Shown in pieces: positions 32,826-44,153 of a DNA stretch of 64,000 nucleotides. How positions within the stretch are numbered: position 1 is the first letter of the stretch; each line of letters opens with the position of its first letter. Source of the stretch: Pegoplata infirma (taxonomy: Eukaryota > Arthropoda > Insecta > Diptera > Anthomyiidae); contig OY992540.1 in NCBI GenBank assembly GCA_963921195.1, forward strand, positions 55,932,844 to 55,996,843. Reading direction: 5' to 3'. The notes beneath the pieces are model-generated. The model was not told the DNA's origin, made no database searches, and saw only the letters and a list, made by a program, of their open reading frames with translations. A program made the translations under genes and the position numbers.

Positions 32826-33349
32826 AACAAGTGAGAGTGTTAAATTCGGCTGTGCCGAATATTTTATACCCTCCAAAATGTAAAAAAAAAAAATTGTCAG
32901 GGGCGTTTTTTTTGGGGCGGGGAGGGGTGATGGGGGGTCAGTGCGGGACTTTGAGAGCACCTTCCCATCGCGATAAAAATACCAAATGTTTCATTTAATT
33001 AACAAAAATACGAAAAAAACATGTAAAAAAAGAGTATTTTTTCAGATGTTGGTTCAGTTCTTCAAGGAGGAACTTTTTTCCCCCTGGCCTGATTTTGCCC
33101 ATTCACGAACTTAACCTGCCTATGAACATAAGACATATTTGTGCCAAACTTTAGGAGTCTAGCTGTTTTATTTTGGACTGCATTGTGTTATCTACAGACA
33201 GACGGACGGACGGACATTCACAGAATGTCTTAGAACCGATCATAGATCAATAATATATATACTTTATGGGGTCCCCGACCGATATTTCGATGCGTTTCAA
33301 ACGGAATAACAAAGTGAGTATACCCCCGTACTGTGGTTGGAGGGTATAA
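32826..33349 (-). mobile_element. Helitron-like HelB-3
   Basis: On the minus strand: TATACCCTCCAACCACAGTA head near 33349, core, a few GTCC units, HelB middle (AACTTAACCTGCC complement), ends in hairpin ATTCGGC/GCCGAAT (32844-32860) and ACACTCTCACTTGTTTT. It is head-to-head with HelA-5, 126 bases away. Confidence 0.8.
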
Positions 33350-33475
33350 TAAAATTTTTCGTGTGTAATAATCTTTCTGTGCATGAAAAATGTCTTTATT
33401 TCTCAAAATCGGTGATCCTCCAGGTAAATTTTCCATGGACTTGCTCAAATATCATTTTTAAAAGACTCATGAGTC

Positions 33476-34388
33476 TTTTTATACCCTACACTCTAGTGAT
33501 AGAGGGTATATATAAGTTTGTCATTCCGTTTGTAACACATCGAAGTATTGGTCTAGGACCCCATAAAGTATATATATCATGATCCTCGATCGATTTTGAG
33601 CCGATCTAGCGATGTCCGTCCGTCCGTCTGTCTGTAGAAAACGCGTTAACTTTTGAAAGACTTCACAGAGGCTACTGAAGTTTGGCATATATGTTGGTCA
33701 TTTACCTGGTCAGGTCGGCATTGCAATCCAGCCAAATCGGTCCAGTGGTTCAAAAGTTATGGGCATAAGAGTAAATTTCGGCAAGGTTTTTTTCGCGAAT
33801 TTACGAGATATAAAACACGATAACTTTCGAAAGACAATAATGAGACTGCTGAAACTTAGCATGCATCTTAACCGTTCCCCGAGTCTATTAGGTGTAGACT
33901 TTCAGCTGAATTGGTCCTGTGGTTCAAAAGTTATAAGCAAAATCCTAAATTGCAGACTGGTTTCATCTTAAATGCCACGTGTTAACAAGTTTTAAAAGCA
34001 TTACAACTTGTTTAATTTTAAAGCAATACTTTTTAAACTTGTTTTGTTTTAAAAGCATTGGTAACTTGAAAATTACACTCGAAAAAACATTTTATACTCA
34101 AAAAAAATGTTACACTCAAAAAAATTTACACTCAAAAAAAAAATTCACTCAAAAATGTTTTAACAGTAAAAAAACATTACACTCGAAAAAAGTTTTACAA
34201 TAAAAAAAAATCAGAAATTTGTCTTAATTTTTAAAAATGACAATAAAATGTTTGTACGTAAATAAAATATTTCTATTCAAAATTTTTAAATTTTTTCATG
34301 TTAAAAAATGTACTATCCTTTTAAAAAATGCATTGTGGAGAGTATTCATAGATTCGGCAAAGTCGAATTTAACTTTTCTACTTGTTTT
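33476..34388 (+). mobile_element. Helitron-like HelA-5
   Basis: ATACCCTACACTCTAGTGAT head, core, short GTCC tract, GAAAACGCGTTAACTTTTGA, GGTCATTTACCTGGTCAGG, many ACACTCAAAAAA minirepeats (34075-34200), hairpin ATTCGGC(AAA)GTCGAAT, TTTTCTACTTGTTT. It inserted in or next to a family D composite. Confidence 0.8.
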
Positions 34389-34389
34389 T

Positions 34390-35480
34390 TTTTTGAGAAT
34401 GTTTATTCTGGCTCGATGTTGTTATTTTCTTTACTAATTAAAACCAAGAAATTCTCATAGCATAATTTTCTAGAATTTTTTTTTTTTTTTGTTTTAAATT
34501 TATTTATGTTGCTCATTTTTGCAAGACTTAATCTACACGTGTTTCGGAATTTGTCAGATTCCATTGTCGAGATTAGTTATTAAAAATAGAAACGATTTAC
34601 TACAAAGTAGCAAACGAGTCTAACGACAAATCGTTTATGCACAAACTAAAATATTAATACATATTTGACTCTATCCACTTGACTGCAACCATATGTTATT
34701 TGTTGTTGTGAGTTAAATAATACCATATTAGGGTTATTCATCACTATGGCAAAAATGACCAACGTAAATAAATTTAAAACAAAAAACAATATTTTCTTGC
34801 AAATTGTGCTATGAGAATATCATGGTTTTAATAAGTAAAGAAAATAATGACCTCGAGCCAGAATAAACATCCTCAAAATATAATATTTTAAAGGTCGAAT
34901 AAAACAATTTTGATGTTTTAATAAAAATTAATCTGAATTTGAACATTATGGTTGGCACGCCATAGTGATGAATAACCTTAATATTGTATTATTACACTCA
35001 TAACAACAAATAACATATTGTTGTAGTCCAATGGACTATCATATGTAAAAATGTTTTAAATATTTTTGTTGGTTATTGGCAATCGTTGCCTTACTAGTAT
35101 AGTACAATTTCTTCGTCTTTCTAATTCCCATTGTGGATAGAGTCGAATATGTATTAATATTTTAGTTTGTGCACAAACGATTTGTCATTAGACTCGTTTG
35201 CTTCTTTGTAGTAAATCGTTTCCATTTTTGCCAAATAATGTTGACAATGGAATCCGACAAATTCCGAAACACGTGTCGATTAAGTCTTGCAAGAATGACC
35301 AACATAAATAATTTTAAAACAAAAAAAAAAAAATATTCTTGAAAATTATGCAATGAGAATATCATGGTTTTAATTAGTAAAAAAAATAATGACCTCGAGC
35401 CAGAATAAACATCCTCAAAATATAATATTTTAAAGGTCGAATAAAACAATTTTAATTTTTTAATAACAATTAATCAGAAT
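34390..35480. mobile_element. Family D composite foldback D2
   Basis: Outer arms 34395-34680 and 35145-35430 are inverted (TTTATTCTGGCTCGA.GT / ACCTCGAGCCAGAATAAAC; GACTTAATCTACACGTGTTTCGGAATTTGTC and complement; GACTCTATCCAC). The centre, 34757-34943, is a direct duplicate of 35283-35475 (GGTCGAATAAAACAATTTT). Thus one segment is present three times, once inverted. No coding frame. Confidence 0.7.
34731..34977. mobile_element. Candidate Harbinger-like MITE Q inside D2
   Basis: GGGTTATTCATCACTATGGC .. GCCATAGTGATGAATAACC bounded by TTA on each side (34728-34730, 34978-34980). A TTA/TAA duplication fits PIF/Harbinger. The flanking arms are complementary too, so it could be only the inner part of the D palindrome. 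Confidence 0.45.
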
Positions 35481-35499
35481 TTAGACTCATGAGTCTTAA

Positions 35500-36125
35500 A
35501 AGAATTCATGTAAAAAGCTCTTGATAATAATATGAGTTTAAACAACTTTTCTTTTGTACCTTTAACCAAATTGACATCACTGACCTCAACTATCCTCTAA
35601 CAAATAAACACGAAAGACTTATGGTTATTTATTTTTTGAAGAAATTTTTTTCTTTCTTTATTTAGGTGAAAAATATGCCAATTGAAATTGAGTTTAAAAT
35701 TAATTTGAAATCATTTCTTTTAACACTATTTCAATGTTATTTTTTTTAAAAAGATTTTTTTTTCTAAAACACGCGTGTTAATGTTTGAAACGAACACTTT
35801 ATCAAGCATGTTTACTACTCGAAAATCGATTTGGGAATAATACATGAATACTTTCAAGCTTTTTAAAAATTTTGCATTAGAAATCTGATTTTGTTTTTCA
35901 TTTAGAGGTTGGTTTATTGATTGTAAGCAACACACAAAAAAGTGTAAATAGTGGCCTTAAATGTGATAAATGTTGAAAACATTAATTTAAAATGTTTGGA
36001 TAAAAATACAAATAATGGCTACCTTGAAATTTTTGTTTACAAAATTTAAATGTAATGAAATTAACTTGCATTATATCCTCCTTTCAAGGTTATAGAATAC
36101 TATTGAAAATAACTTTAATTTGTAA
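35500..36125. other. Low-copy stretch, no gene
   Basis: Nothing recognised. The 69-codon frame 35726-35935 has no motif. Confidence 0.5.
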
Positions 36126-36419
36126 ATTAAAGTTTTTGTCGTTAGAGTGGGTAAGATTTTTTAAAAGAAATTTACCCAAATTTTATGTATGCGATTTCTC
36201 ACCAATTTTGCGTTGAACTCAAACATCAAGCCATTTTTAAATTTATTTTTAATTTGAAAAAAAATGGCCTACGTTCCAGAAATTTAAAAAAACATTTCAA
36301 TATTTCTTTCCTTTGACTCTAATGAGCTTAAGACAAACTTTTGTTTAAACTTAATGTGGGCCAAATTTTATCATTTTACCCCGTGGCACAGTGATTCGTT
36401 CCCATATATCGAGTGGGCA

Positions 36420-37290
36420 AAAATAGAATATTGGTCGCAGATTTCTGAAATTTGGTACACAAGCATTTAATTATCTAATCAAGAAAAAAACGAGTTTTTG
36501 GAAAAATCGGAGCAAGGACACGCCTACCCCCCATATATCCTGAAATTTAAATATGTGATTAAAACTACAAAAATGGCCACAAAATTCCCAAATTTTGTCA
36601 ATGTTACCAATTTTGATACAGTATTTTATGTGTAAATTTTTTTCAAGACTGAAGCAAGGACTCGTGTGGCTGCCATATATCCTTTTTCTTAAAAAAATTG
36701 TAAATCGCTCAAAAATTACCCGATACTCTTGAAATTTTTTGTAAAAATTTGAATAAGTGATGTTAATGTGTGTGCCAAATTTCGCTGAAATCGGTTCTGT
36801 AAAACAAAAGTTATTTATATATCCTTTTTAAAAACTGCAATAAAGTGTTAATATAGTTTAATTACAAAAATAAAATAGAAAGAGTTGTCAACGATTTTCC
36901 AAATTTGGTACGCAAGCACAAAATTAATTAATAGAAAAAAAATAAAAATTTTGAGCAAATCGGTCGAAGGACATTTGTACCTGTCGAATATCCTGAAATT
37001 TAAAAGTGGAGTTTTAGCCACAAAACTTGATATAAAATTACTTAACTTTGTTATTGTCTTAGAAATTTAGATAACTATCGACGTACAACATTTGTATTTT
37101 AATCTGAGCAAGGACTCGCGTGGCTGCCATATATCCTTTTTCTTGAAATCGCTGTAACTATTTTAAAAATCTTTCAATTGCTATCAAATTTTTAATATAG
37201 ATTAGATCAAATAACGTTAATAAGTGTGCCAAATTTCGTTGAGTTACTTGCGGTAACAAAAAAGCTGTTAATATATCCTTTTTTTTAAAT
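36420..37290. repeat. Two about 456-bp tandem units in TR-2
   Basis: GCAAGGACTCGTGTGGCTGCCATATATCC near 36655 recurs as GCAAGGACTCGCGTGGCTGC near 37110. ATATCCTGAAATTTAAA and GTGTGCCAAATTTCG.TGA recur with the same spacing. Confidence 0.75.
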
Positions 37291-37489
37291 ATAGTCAAAA
37301 ATATAAAAATACCTAATAACTGCAAAAACAAAACATTCACAACACTTATTTCCTGTTGCATTACGAAAATAAATTTATTCAAAATAAGTTTTAAGTAAAC
37401 TCGTTTAATACTTGCTTTATTTCTAAGTATATAACCCGTTAATAACAAAAAACTAAAAAAATTTTTTTTTTTGGGTACTAAAAAAATTT

Positions 37490-38440
37490 TTTTTTTTCGT
37501 TTTTTTCAAAAACTTAGTTATTTTTATTATTTGATCGTATAGAAAACAGTCCAGGATGTTAAAAAAATCAATAAAAAATAATTTTTAAGTACGAACTTTT
37601 TTTATGTATCTCAAAAAAAAATTTGGTTTTGGTTTGGGATACCAACGAAAATCAAATACTGGTTTTAAAGCAAAATGGCCCACTGTATACTTATTTCATC
37701 GAATTTTTTACTATAAATTTATGGTATACAATACAGTAAATCCCTTTATATAAAAAAACACGAAAATGTTGATGTATTTTTTAAATTTATTTACAGTACA
37801 TAAAATAAATAAAAAAAAAAATAATCCAATTTTAGATTTTTTTAAAAAATTTTTTTTTTCAACTTAAAAAAAAAAACTTAGTTATTTTTATTTTTTGATC
37901 TTATAAAACATAGTTAAAGCTACAAAAAAAATAAAAAACAAAAAAATTTTATTCACGAACTTTTTTTATGAGGGCCATTAAAATTTGGTGATTTTGGGGA
38001 TTTTAGTAAAAGTCATAGATAACTTTTAAAGCAAAACGGCCCACGTACTGCATAATTTTTTTCTGATTTTTTATTGTAATTTTACAGAATACTTTATAAT
38101 ATATCAAATTGTAAAGAAAAAATACTTAATATTGGATTTTTTTTTAAATATTTTTTCCATTAATAATATAGCTTTTGAAAAAAAATAAATAAAGACACAA
38201 AAAAACCCTAACTTTTTTCCAACTTCAGACAAAAACTTAGTTATTTTTATTGTTTTGCCTTATAAGCCATAGTCCGAGCTATCGAAAAAGCGAAAAAAAT
38301 AATTTTTTGACTCACGAACTTTTTTTATGCATTCCATCAAAATTTGTCAATTTTTGGAGATTCGGTAGAAAAAATATAGATTTCAGAGCAATACAAAAAT
38401 GTATTTTAAGATTAATTCTAAAAAATTGCAAATACAACTT
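37490..38440. repeat. Three about 350-370-bp tandem units in TR-2
   Basis: AAAACTTAGTTATTTTTATT begins units near 37509, 37875 and 38229. Each then has ACGAACTTTTTTTATG, and CAAAATGGCCCAC or a variant about 160 bases on. Confidence 0.75.
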
Positions 38441-39104
38441 TTATCAAATATATTTAAGTAACTTTTGCAAAAAAAAGTTCGTAGATTTCTTTAAAATTCG
38501 ATTTTTCATAATTATTTTAGTAAACCTATAAAAATCAATTTTTAGCTTTTAACACAATAGCGTTGAATTTCCATACTTTAGCGCCCTCTTGTGGCAACAT
38601 ATGACTTCTTAAAAATAAGAAAAGGACATATTTCTTTTAGTTTACTATTAAACTGTAAAAATACAAAAAATCATCAACATTGAAGACATACTTTTTTTTT
38701 TGATTTTTGCCAATGAAACGAATCACTGTGCGTGGTGCCCTTTGACCAAAATTATGAATTTTTTAAAAATTTACACAAAAAATGTATAGAGCTACTGCAT
38801 AGACTATTACATAGAGCAGGAGTCAAACCTTCATTTTAACTTAATTTGAGCAAAATTAGTTCATTTTAAAATGTTGCGTTTTTTGATCAAATTTTGCCAC
38901 GGTTTGAAATGATCGGATTTCTGGCAAATTAAGTTAAAATGAAATTTTGTGTCAAGCTCTATGAAAGGGTCAAGGAAAAAAATCGAGATGTTTAATATGT
39001 TTTTAAGTATTTTTGTGTAAAGTTTGGCGACAACAACAAAAAATCTAAAAACCTGCCCAGATTGTTATAAAAACATATAGACACAGATTTATCAAGTAAT
39101 TAAT

Positions 39105-39290
39105 ATCAATCATACGTACCCGTGCCAAATATTTTACAAATGACCAATGGGGCGTATGAATGCGCACTCGATATTAATTACCAGCCATTAATATTAATCA
39201 TACGCAACCATAATATACCCTATATTATATTAAAGGCAAATGGGGCGTATGAAAGAATGCTTGATATTAATTCATGTCTATGGCTATGTT
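39105..39290. repeat. 93-bp tandem duplication with GGGGCGTATGAA
   Basis: AATCATACG.A.CC .. CAAATGGGGCGTATGAA.G..TGCTCGATATTAATT appears twice. A related GCGTATGACGAATATTTATGC-ATTAATATTACTCATTCGC string is the spacer of FB1 (39959-40020). An 83-codon frame spans both units and repeats NGAYE..LDIN, a by-product of the duplication. Confidence 0.7.
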
Positions 39291-39443
39291 CACACTACAA
39301 GAACTTACCATGGAAAGTTGAGATGATTTTGCCATTTTTCGTTATGCTAGTACAATTTGAGGTGATTTTGTAAATCACTATGTGATTTTGTTCAAAGGAA
39401 AATCACATAGTGATTTTCAAATCACGCAAGTCTGTATTCAGTA

Positions 39444-40537
39444 TATGAGGCATTCCACACCAAATGTCCAGCGAAAAAAAACATGTGTACCGTAAACTTC
39501 TGAATAGGTGGTATGGATAGCCCTATATGGAACTTAGAAAATTGCGTTTTTGGTTTTTCAATTTTTCAAAATCTGGGCTTAGGAGGCGTGGTCAAATATT
39601 GGAAAAATGGTCAAATTTGTGGCGAGTTGCCTAGATTAAATATTTATCACATTAAAACGGAATGCACCACAATCTCAAAAATTTACAGTCTTATATAGTT
39701 TTGTATGGGCTATCGATAAAATTTTTTTTTTTTTTGGAAAATTTTCAGAACCCGTTCTGAAATTTTCCATTTTTTAAAAAAGTCAATTTATCAAAAATCC
39801 GGCCACTGTTTTTTTTCTTTTTTATTTATTTTTTTAAAAGTTTAGATGTTTGTCCATCCACACAAAAAAAATCAGAAACACGTTCATCTTTTTTTTCGAG
39901 AAAATCGCATTTGAACTTTAAATTTCATAACAATTTAGTAATTTGCTTGTATTTTTTTGTGGCAACAGAGCGTATGACGAATATTTATGCAATTAATATT
40001 ACTCATTCGCAACTTTAAAACAAAGAAATACAAGCAAATAACAAAATTGTTATGAAATTTAAAGTTCAAATGCGATTTTCTCGAAAAAAAAGATGAACGT
40101 GTTTCTGATTTTTTTTGTGTGGATGGACAAACATCTACACTTTTAAAAAAATAAATAAAAAAGAAAAAAAAAAAAGTGGCCGGATTTTTGATAAATTGAC
40201 TTTTTTAAAAAATGGAAAATTTCAGAACGGGTTCTGAAAATTTTCCAAAAAAAAAAAATTTAATCGATAGCCCATACAAAACTATATAAGAACGAAAATT
40301 TTTGACATTGTGGTGCATTCCGTTTTAATGTGATAAATATTTAATCAAGGCAACCCGCCACAAATTTGACCATTTTTCCAATATTTGACCACGCCTCCTA
40401 AGCCCAGTTTTTGAAAAATTGAAAAACCAAAAACGCAATTTTCTTAGTTACCTATAGGGCTATCCAAACAACCTATTCAGAAATTTACGGGACACATGTT
40501 TTTCTGTAGCGGGACATTTGGTGTGGAATGCCTCATA
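39444..40537. mobile_element. Long foldback element FB1 (1.09 kb)
   Basis: Arms of about 515 bp (39444-39958 and 40021-40537) are near-perfect complements from TATGAGGCATTCCACACCAA to TGCTTGTATTTTTTTG, with a about 62-bp spacer. TATA flanks both ends. The terminal GAGGCATTCCA resembles GGGGCATTCCA of J. No transposase. A single-arm relative is at 6624-7110. Confidence 0.85.
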
Positions 40538-40539
40538 TA

Positions 40540-41109
40540 ACTCGTTTTAATTTTCACAGTGCTACAAAAGTGGAAAAAATATGCAGAGGTTCTTATTAAA
40601 AAATTCGGGTTATTTGGAGTCAAAAGTAAGGAAATACTCATAGTTTTTCTTGATCACTTCGTTACGTACTCTTTTATTAGTATCAAGGATTTAAAACCTA
40701 ATAATGTCCAGAGGTAACCTTTCTGCAGGGAACCTGCTCTACCTATTGGGTCTGTTGGTCCAGTTAGACTTAATTAATTAGTCCTGAACATAAGAAAAGT
40801 AATTAAAAAAATGGAAATTACGATAAATTAAAAACAATTATGCAAAATTAAAAAGTAAAATATTAAAAGAATGTAATTAGTCGAATGTATAATAAAATAT
40901 AATTTCCATTTTTTTTTAATTTTTAGTTAATGAAATTTAAAAAAAATGGAAATTATATTTTATTATACAAAAGTTGTTGTTGTAAAAATTATTAATTTTT
41001 TAGACTTTTTTGTGTTTTTCGGACCGTTTCACAGTGGATCGTGTAGAGTAAATAATCGGTTATTTTTCGCTGTATTTTTTAATAATTAAGTATTTTTGTA
41101 TGTTTTAGG
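40540..41109. other. Low-copy stretch with a 30-bp perfect hairpin
   Basis: 40887-40916 and 40939-40968 are exact 30-base complements (GTATAATAAAATATAATTTC..) with a 22-base loop. A CACAGTGGATCG motif at 41030 resembles a Transib end but has no visible partner. No gene. Confidence 0.6.
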
Positions 41110-41114
41110 GGCCT

Positions 41115-42153
41115 CACAGTGGGGAAAAATGGACTTTTTTTGTCCAATTTTGCCTACAGGTCGCAATTCTTAACCGATTTTGGTTTTTCTTTTTTTGTAT
41201 TTTAGCTAATAAAATTCCGCATCGATCTGTCATGGTGGATTTTTGAAAAAAATTTCGGATTACTTTTTACAATTTCCTAAATTTCAGAAAATTTTAATTT
41301 TTTCAGTATTTTTGCAATAAAAAATGTATTAGGCATGGGACGAATATGCTTTATAGACTTAATTAAAGGTATTGGAACCCCTTATCACCGACGTAATTTG
41401 TATTTGAAAATATATTATTATTTTGGTTTTTATAACCAGACAAAAATTCAAGAATTTTCACTTTTAAAAGCCTATATCTTTAAAAATAATGTACCAATTT
41501 CAATGAAGTCTTTTTTAGATTAAAGCTTATGTTTTGCTTAGTCATAATAGGTACACAAAATTTTTTAAAAAAATTATTTTATTTTTTGCTTAAATTTTAC
41601 CTTATGATTTTTGGAATTTTTAAATTAGTTTTTAGTCTGTTTTTAAAAAAAAAAAAGTTGTTACATTGGAAATTCGAAAAAAAGAGTTAAACTATTTTGC
41701 AAAAATACTTTGTTTACCAATAATGGTTAAGAAAATGATAAGCTTTAATCTAAAAAAAAATCATTGAAATTGGTACATTATTTAAAATAATATAGGTACT
41801 TAAAAGTGAACATTTTTTAGTTTTCATATGTTTATAAAAACCAAAATAACAATAAATTAACAAATGCTATTAATGTCATTTATAAGGGGTTCAAATACCT
41901 TTAATTTCGTCCATACAGCTTATTCATCCCCTGCCTATTACATTTTTTAGAGCAAAAATTCTAAAAAAAATAATATTTTTTGAATTTTAAAAAAATATTC
42001 AAATAAAACAAAAACGATTTTTAGAAATTCACCATGACAGACCGATGAGGAATTTTGTTAGCTAAATTTCAAAAAAAGAAAAACTAAAATCGGTTAAGAA
42101 TTGCGACCTGTAGGCAAAATTGGACAAAAAAAAGTCCATTTTTCCCCACTGTG
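41115..42153. mobile_element. Transib-like foldback TR-3 (CACAGTG ends, GGCCT TSD)
   Basis: CACAGTGGGGAAAAATGGAC .. GTCCATTTTTCCCCACTGTG, flanked by GGCCT on both sides (41110-41114, 42154-42158). Almost the whole 1039 bp is one inverted repeat, centre about 41634 (AACCCCTTAT / ATAAGGGGTT; AAGCTTATGTTTTGC / AAGCTTTAATCT region). GC-rich 5-bp duplications and CACAGTG ends fit Transib. The 62-codon frame at 41335 is not a transposase. Confidence 0.75.
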
Positions 42154-43009
42154 GGCCTCTCCGAATTAAAAAAAAGAAACAAAAAAATCAAAAATAGCGA
42201 TTTTTTCTTTTTGCAATTTTGTAACAGTCGCGTTCAGTAAAGGCATAAAGTTATAATTTTCTTTTAGTACTGCTTCTAATCCAAAAGTAAAACCAAAAAA
42301 AAACTTAATATCAATAAAAATATGTTATAAAAATTCTACACTGAAAAAAAAATTTTTTTTGGTTACGAAAAAAAATTGCCTAAGTTCTTTCCTAAGTTTC
42401 TTTCGTTGAGAACACCTTCCCATTCCGATAAATATACCAAATGTTTCATTTATTTAACAAAAATACAAAAAACATGAAACAAAAGTGATTTTTTTAGAGG
42501 TTGGTTTAGTTCTTCAAGGGGGAACTTTTTTCTCCCTGGGCCGATTTTGCCCATTTACGAACTTAACCTGCTTAGAACCATAAGACATATTCGTGCCAAA
42601 TTGCAGGAGGCTAGCTCTTTTATTTTGGACTGCATCGTGCCATCTACAGACGGACGGACGAACAGACGGACATTCACAGAATGTCTTAGAATCGATCATG
42701 GATCAATAATACTACCCAAACCAGGAAAGGTTCGTACCCCATTATTTAATTTTCATATATAAACTTTGAGTAGCTGTATTTCGCCCAAATATTAACCGAT
42801 TTTAATGCTTATACACTCATTTGAAAGGTAGTTTTATTCCCTTCAAGAATCATTAATTGAAGATAATATTTTTAAAAAATTAGCTTTGTTACAAAACAAT
42901 AGCTTCATGTACTCAAAATTAACTACTTTTCATTTTGACCATTTTAAGTTCGTACTGCATATTAAAGATTAATAAATTTTTTGTGACGTAACCCTTGGAT
43001 TAAATAACG

Positions 43010-43199
43010 GCTTTAATTCGATTATTTATCGAACTTATTAAAGTTTTACACTTACTAGTGGCGATGGAATCCCATATTTCATGTATTTTTACTTTCCATC
43101 CACAAATATGTGATTGGCGGTCGTTTTTAAGCGCCATTCATAACCGCCAACATCAAATCAATCGGATTTAAGTCCGGACATGATGAGGTATAGTTTAGG
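43010..43199 (-). pseudogene. Tc1/mariner transposase C-terminal remnant, left arm
   Basis: The minus strand reads SSCPDLNPID, the conserved block holding the third catalytic acidic residue (E in Tc1, here D), then a frameshift, then HEIWDSIA and KTLISSINNRIKAVI before a stop at 43012-43010. This resembles the W..I......K.....M..R......  C-terminus of Tc1-like proteins. The upstream catalytic domain is broken by stops. Mirror copy at 43955-44153. Confidence 0.75.
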
Positions 43200-43954
43200 A
43201 CACTAATTTTGTTTGATCTGAACCTTTTTTTGCTAATTTTAAAAATATGGACTCTTGTTGGAAGGTGATTCCCCAAAAGATATCACGTTTTCAACTGATT
43301 TCATTAGGGGTTCCCCTACCATATTTAATTGGACATGCCGATTTGAATGGCCCAAAATAAACAAAAAAAAAACAAAATCTACGCGAAATTCTAAGAAAAT
43401 TTTCCCAAGATACCATTGGTCTAAATTCAAACCTTATACTGTGCCTATCGACATGAAGATTGATCTACTCTTCATAAGCAAAACAAAGCAGTATTTATGT
43501 AAATATCATAATTTAGTTAAAATACCTTAATTCAACCGACGACTATGGTACCAAAGGTCATAATCGGATTTGACACATCAATAACATTAGGAAAAACCTA
43601 TTTTGGTCCCAGGTATTCTCTTGAATTGATGCGTTTTGACTCCAAAATGATATTTACATAAATACTGCTTTGTTTTGCTTATGAAGAGTAGATCAATCTT
43701 CATGTCGATAGGCCGAGTATAAGGTTTGAATTTGGACCAATGGTATCTTGGGAAAATTTTCTTAGAATTTCTCGCAGATTTTGTTTTTTTGTTTATTTTG
43801 GGCCATTCAAATCGGCCCGTCCTATAAAATATGGTAGGGCAACCCCTAATGAAATCAGTTGAAAACGTGATATCTTTTTGGGAATCACCTTCCAACAAGA
43901 GTCCATATTTTTAAAATTAGCAAAAAAAGGTTCAGATCAAACAAAATTAGTGTC

Positions 43955-44153
43955 CTAAACTATACCTCATCATGTCCGGACTTAAATCCGATTGATTTGA
44001 TGTTGGCGATTATGAATGGCACTTAAAAACGACCCCCAATCACATATTTGTGGATGGAAAGTAAAAATACATGAGTTATGGGATTCCATCACCACTAGTA
44101 AGTGTAAAACTTTAATAAGTTCGATAAATAATCGAATTAAAGCCGTTATTTAA
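43955..44153 (+). pseudogene. Tc1/mariner transposase C-terminal remnant, right arm
   Basis: The plus strand reads SSCPDLNPID (43967-43996), is stopped by TAA at 44024, and resumes in the next frame from 44055 with HELWDSITTSK and SSINNRIKAVI, stop at 44151. The same frameshift in both arms shows the gene was already broken before the arms were duplicated, or that both decayed from one source. Open frames on the opposite strand of each arm (MLEGDS..) are antisense shadows. Confidence 0.75.

Larger units (their letters stand above)
36387..38730. mobile_element. Transib-like element TR-2 (CACAGTG ends, CGTGG TSD)
   Basis: Ends CACAGTGATTCGTT and AACGAATCACTGTG (14-bp perfect TIR) with 5-bp duplication CGTGG (36382-36386, 38731-38735). 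The empty site can be read from related H elements. The heptamer CACAGTG equals the RAG signal heptamer consensus, which Transib termini resemble. The 2344-bp interior lacks transposase and is made of two tandem families (see next entries). Confidence 0.75.
36130..39050. mobile_element. Foldback family H copy H1, split by TR-2
   Basis: Left part carries AAAAAAATGGCCTACGTTCCAG, GAGCTTAAGACAAACTTTTG and TTTTATCATTTTACCCCGTGG. Right part resumes CGTGGTGCCCTTTGACCAAA and then gives the inverted arm (TTTGAAATGATCGGATTTCT, TCAAGCTCTATGAAAGGGTC). These match the arms at 62.3-63.3 kb. Removing TR-2 and one CGTGG restores CCCGTGGTGCCCTTTG. Confidence 0.7.

Noticed and set aside
39122..39373. 83-codon frame with internal repeat NGAYE..LDIN
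   Set aside because: The repeat is a 93-bp DNA duplication (multiple of three by chance) related to the FB1 spacer; no sign of selection on protein.
43255..43898. Two near-identical MLEGDS.. frames on opposite strands
   Set aside because: They are identical because they lie in inverted arms, and they are antisense to the transposase remnant; not genes.
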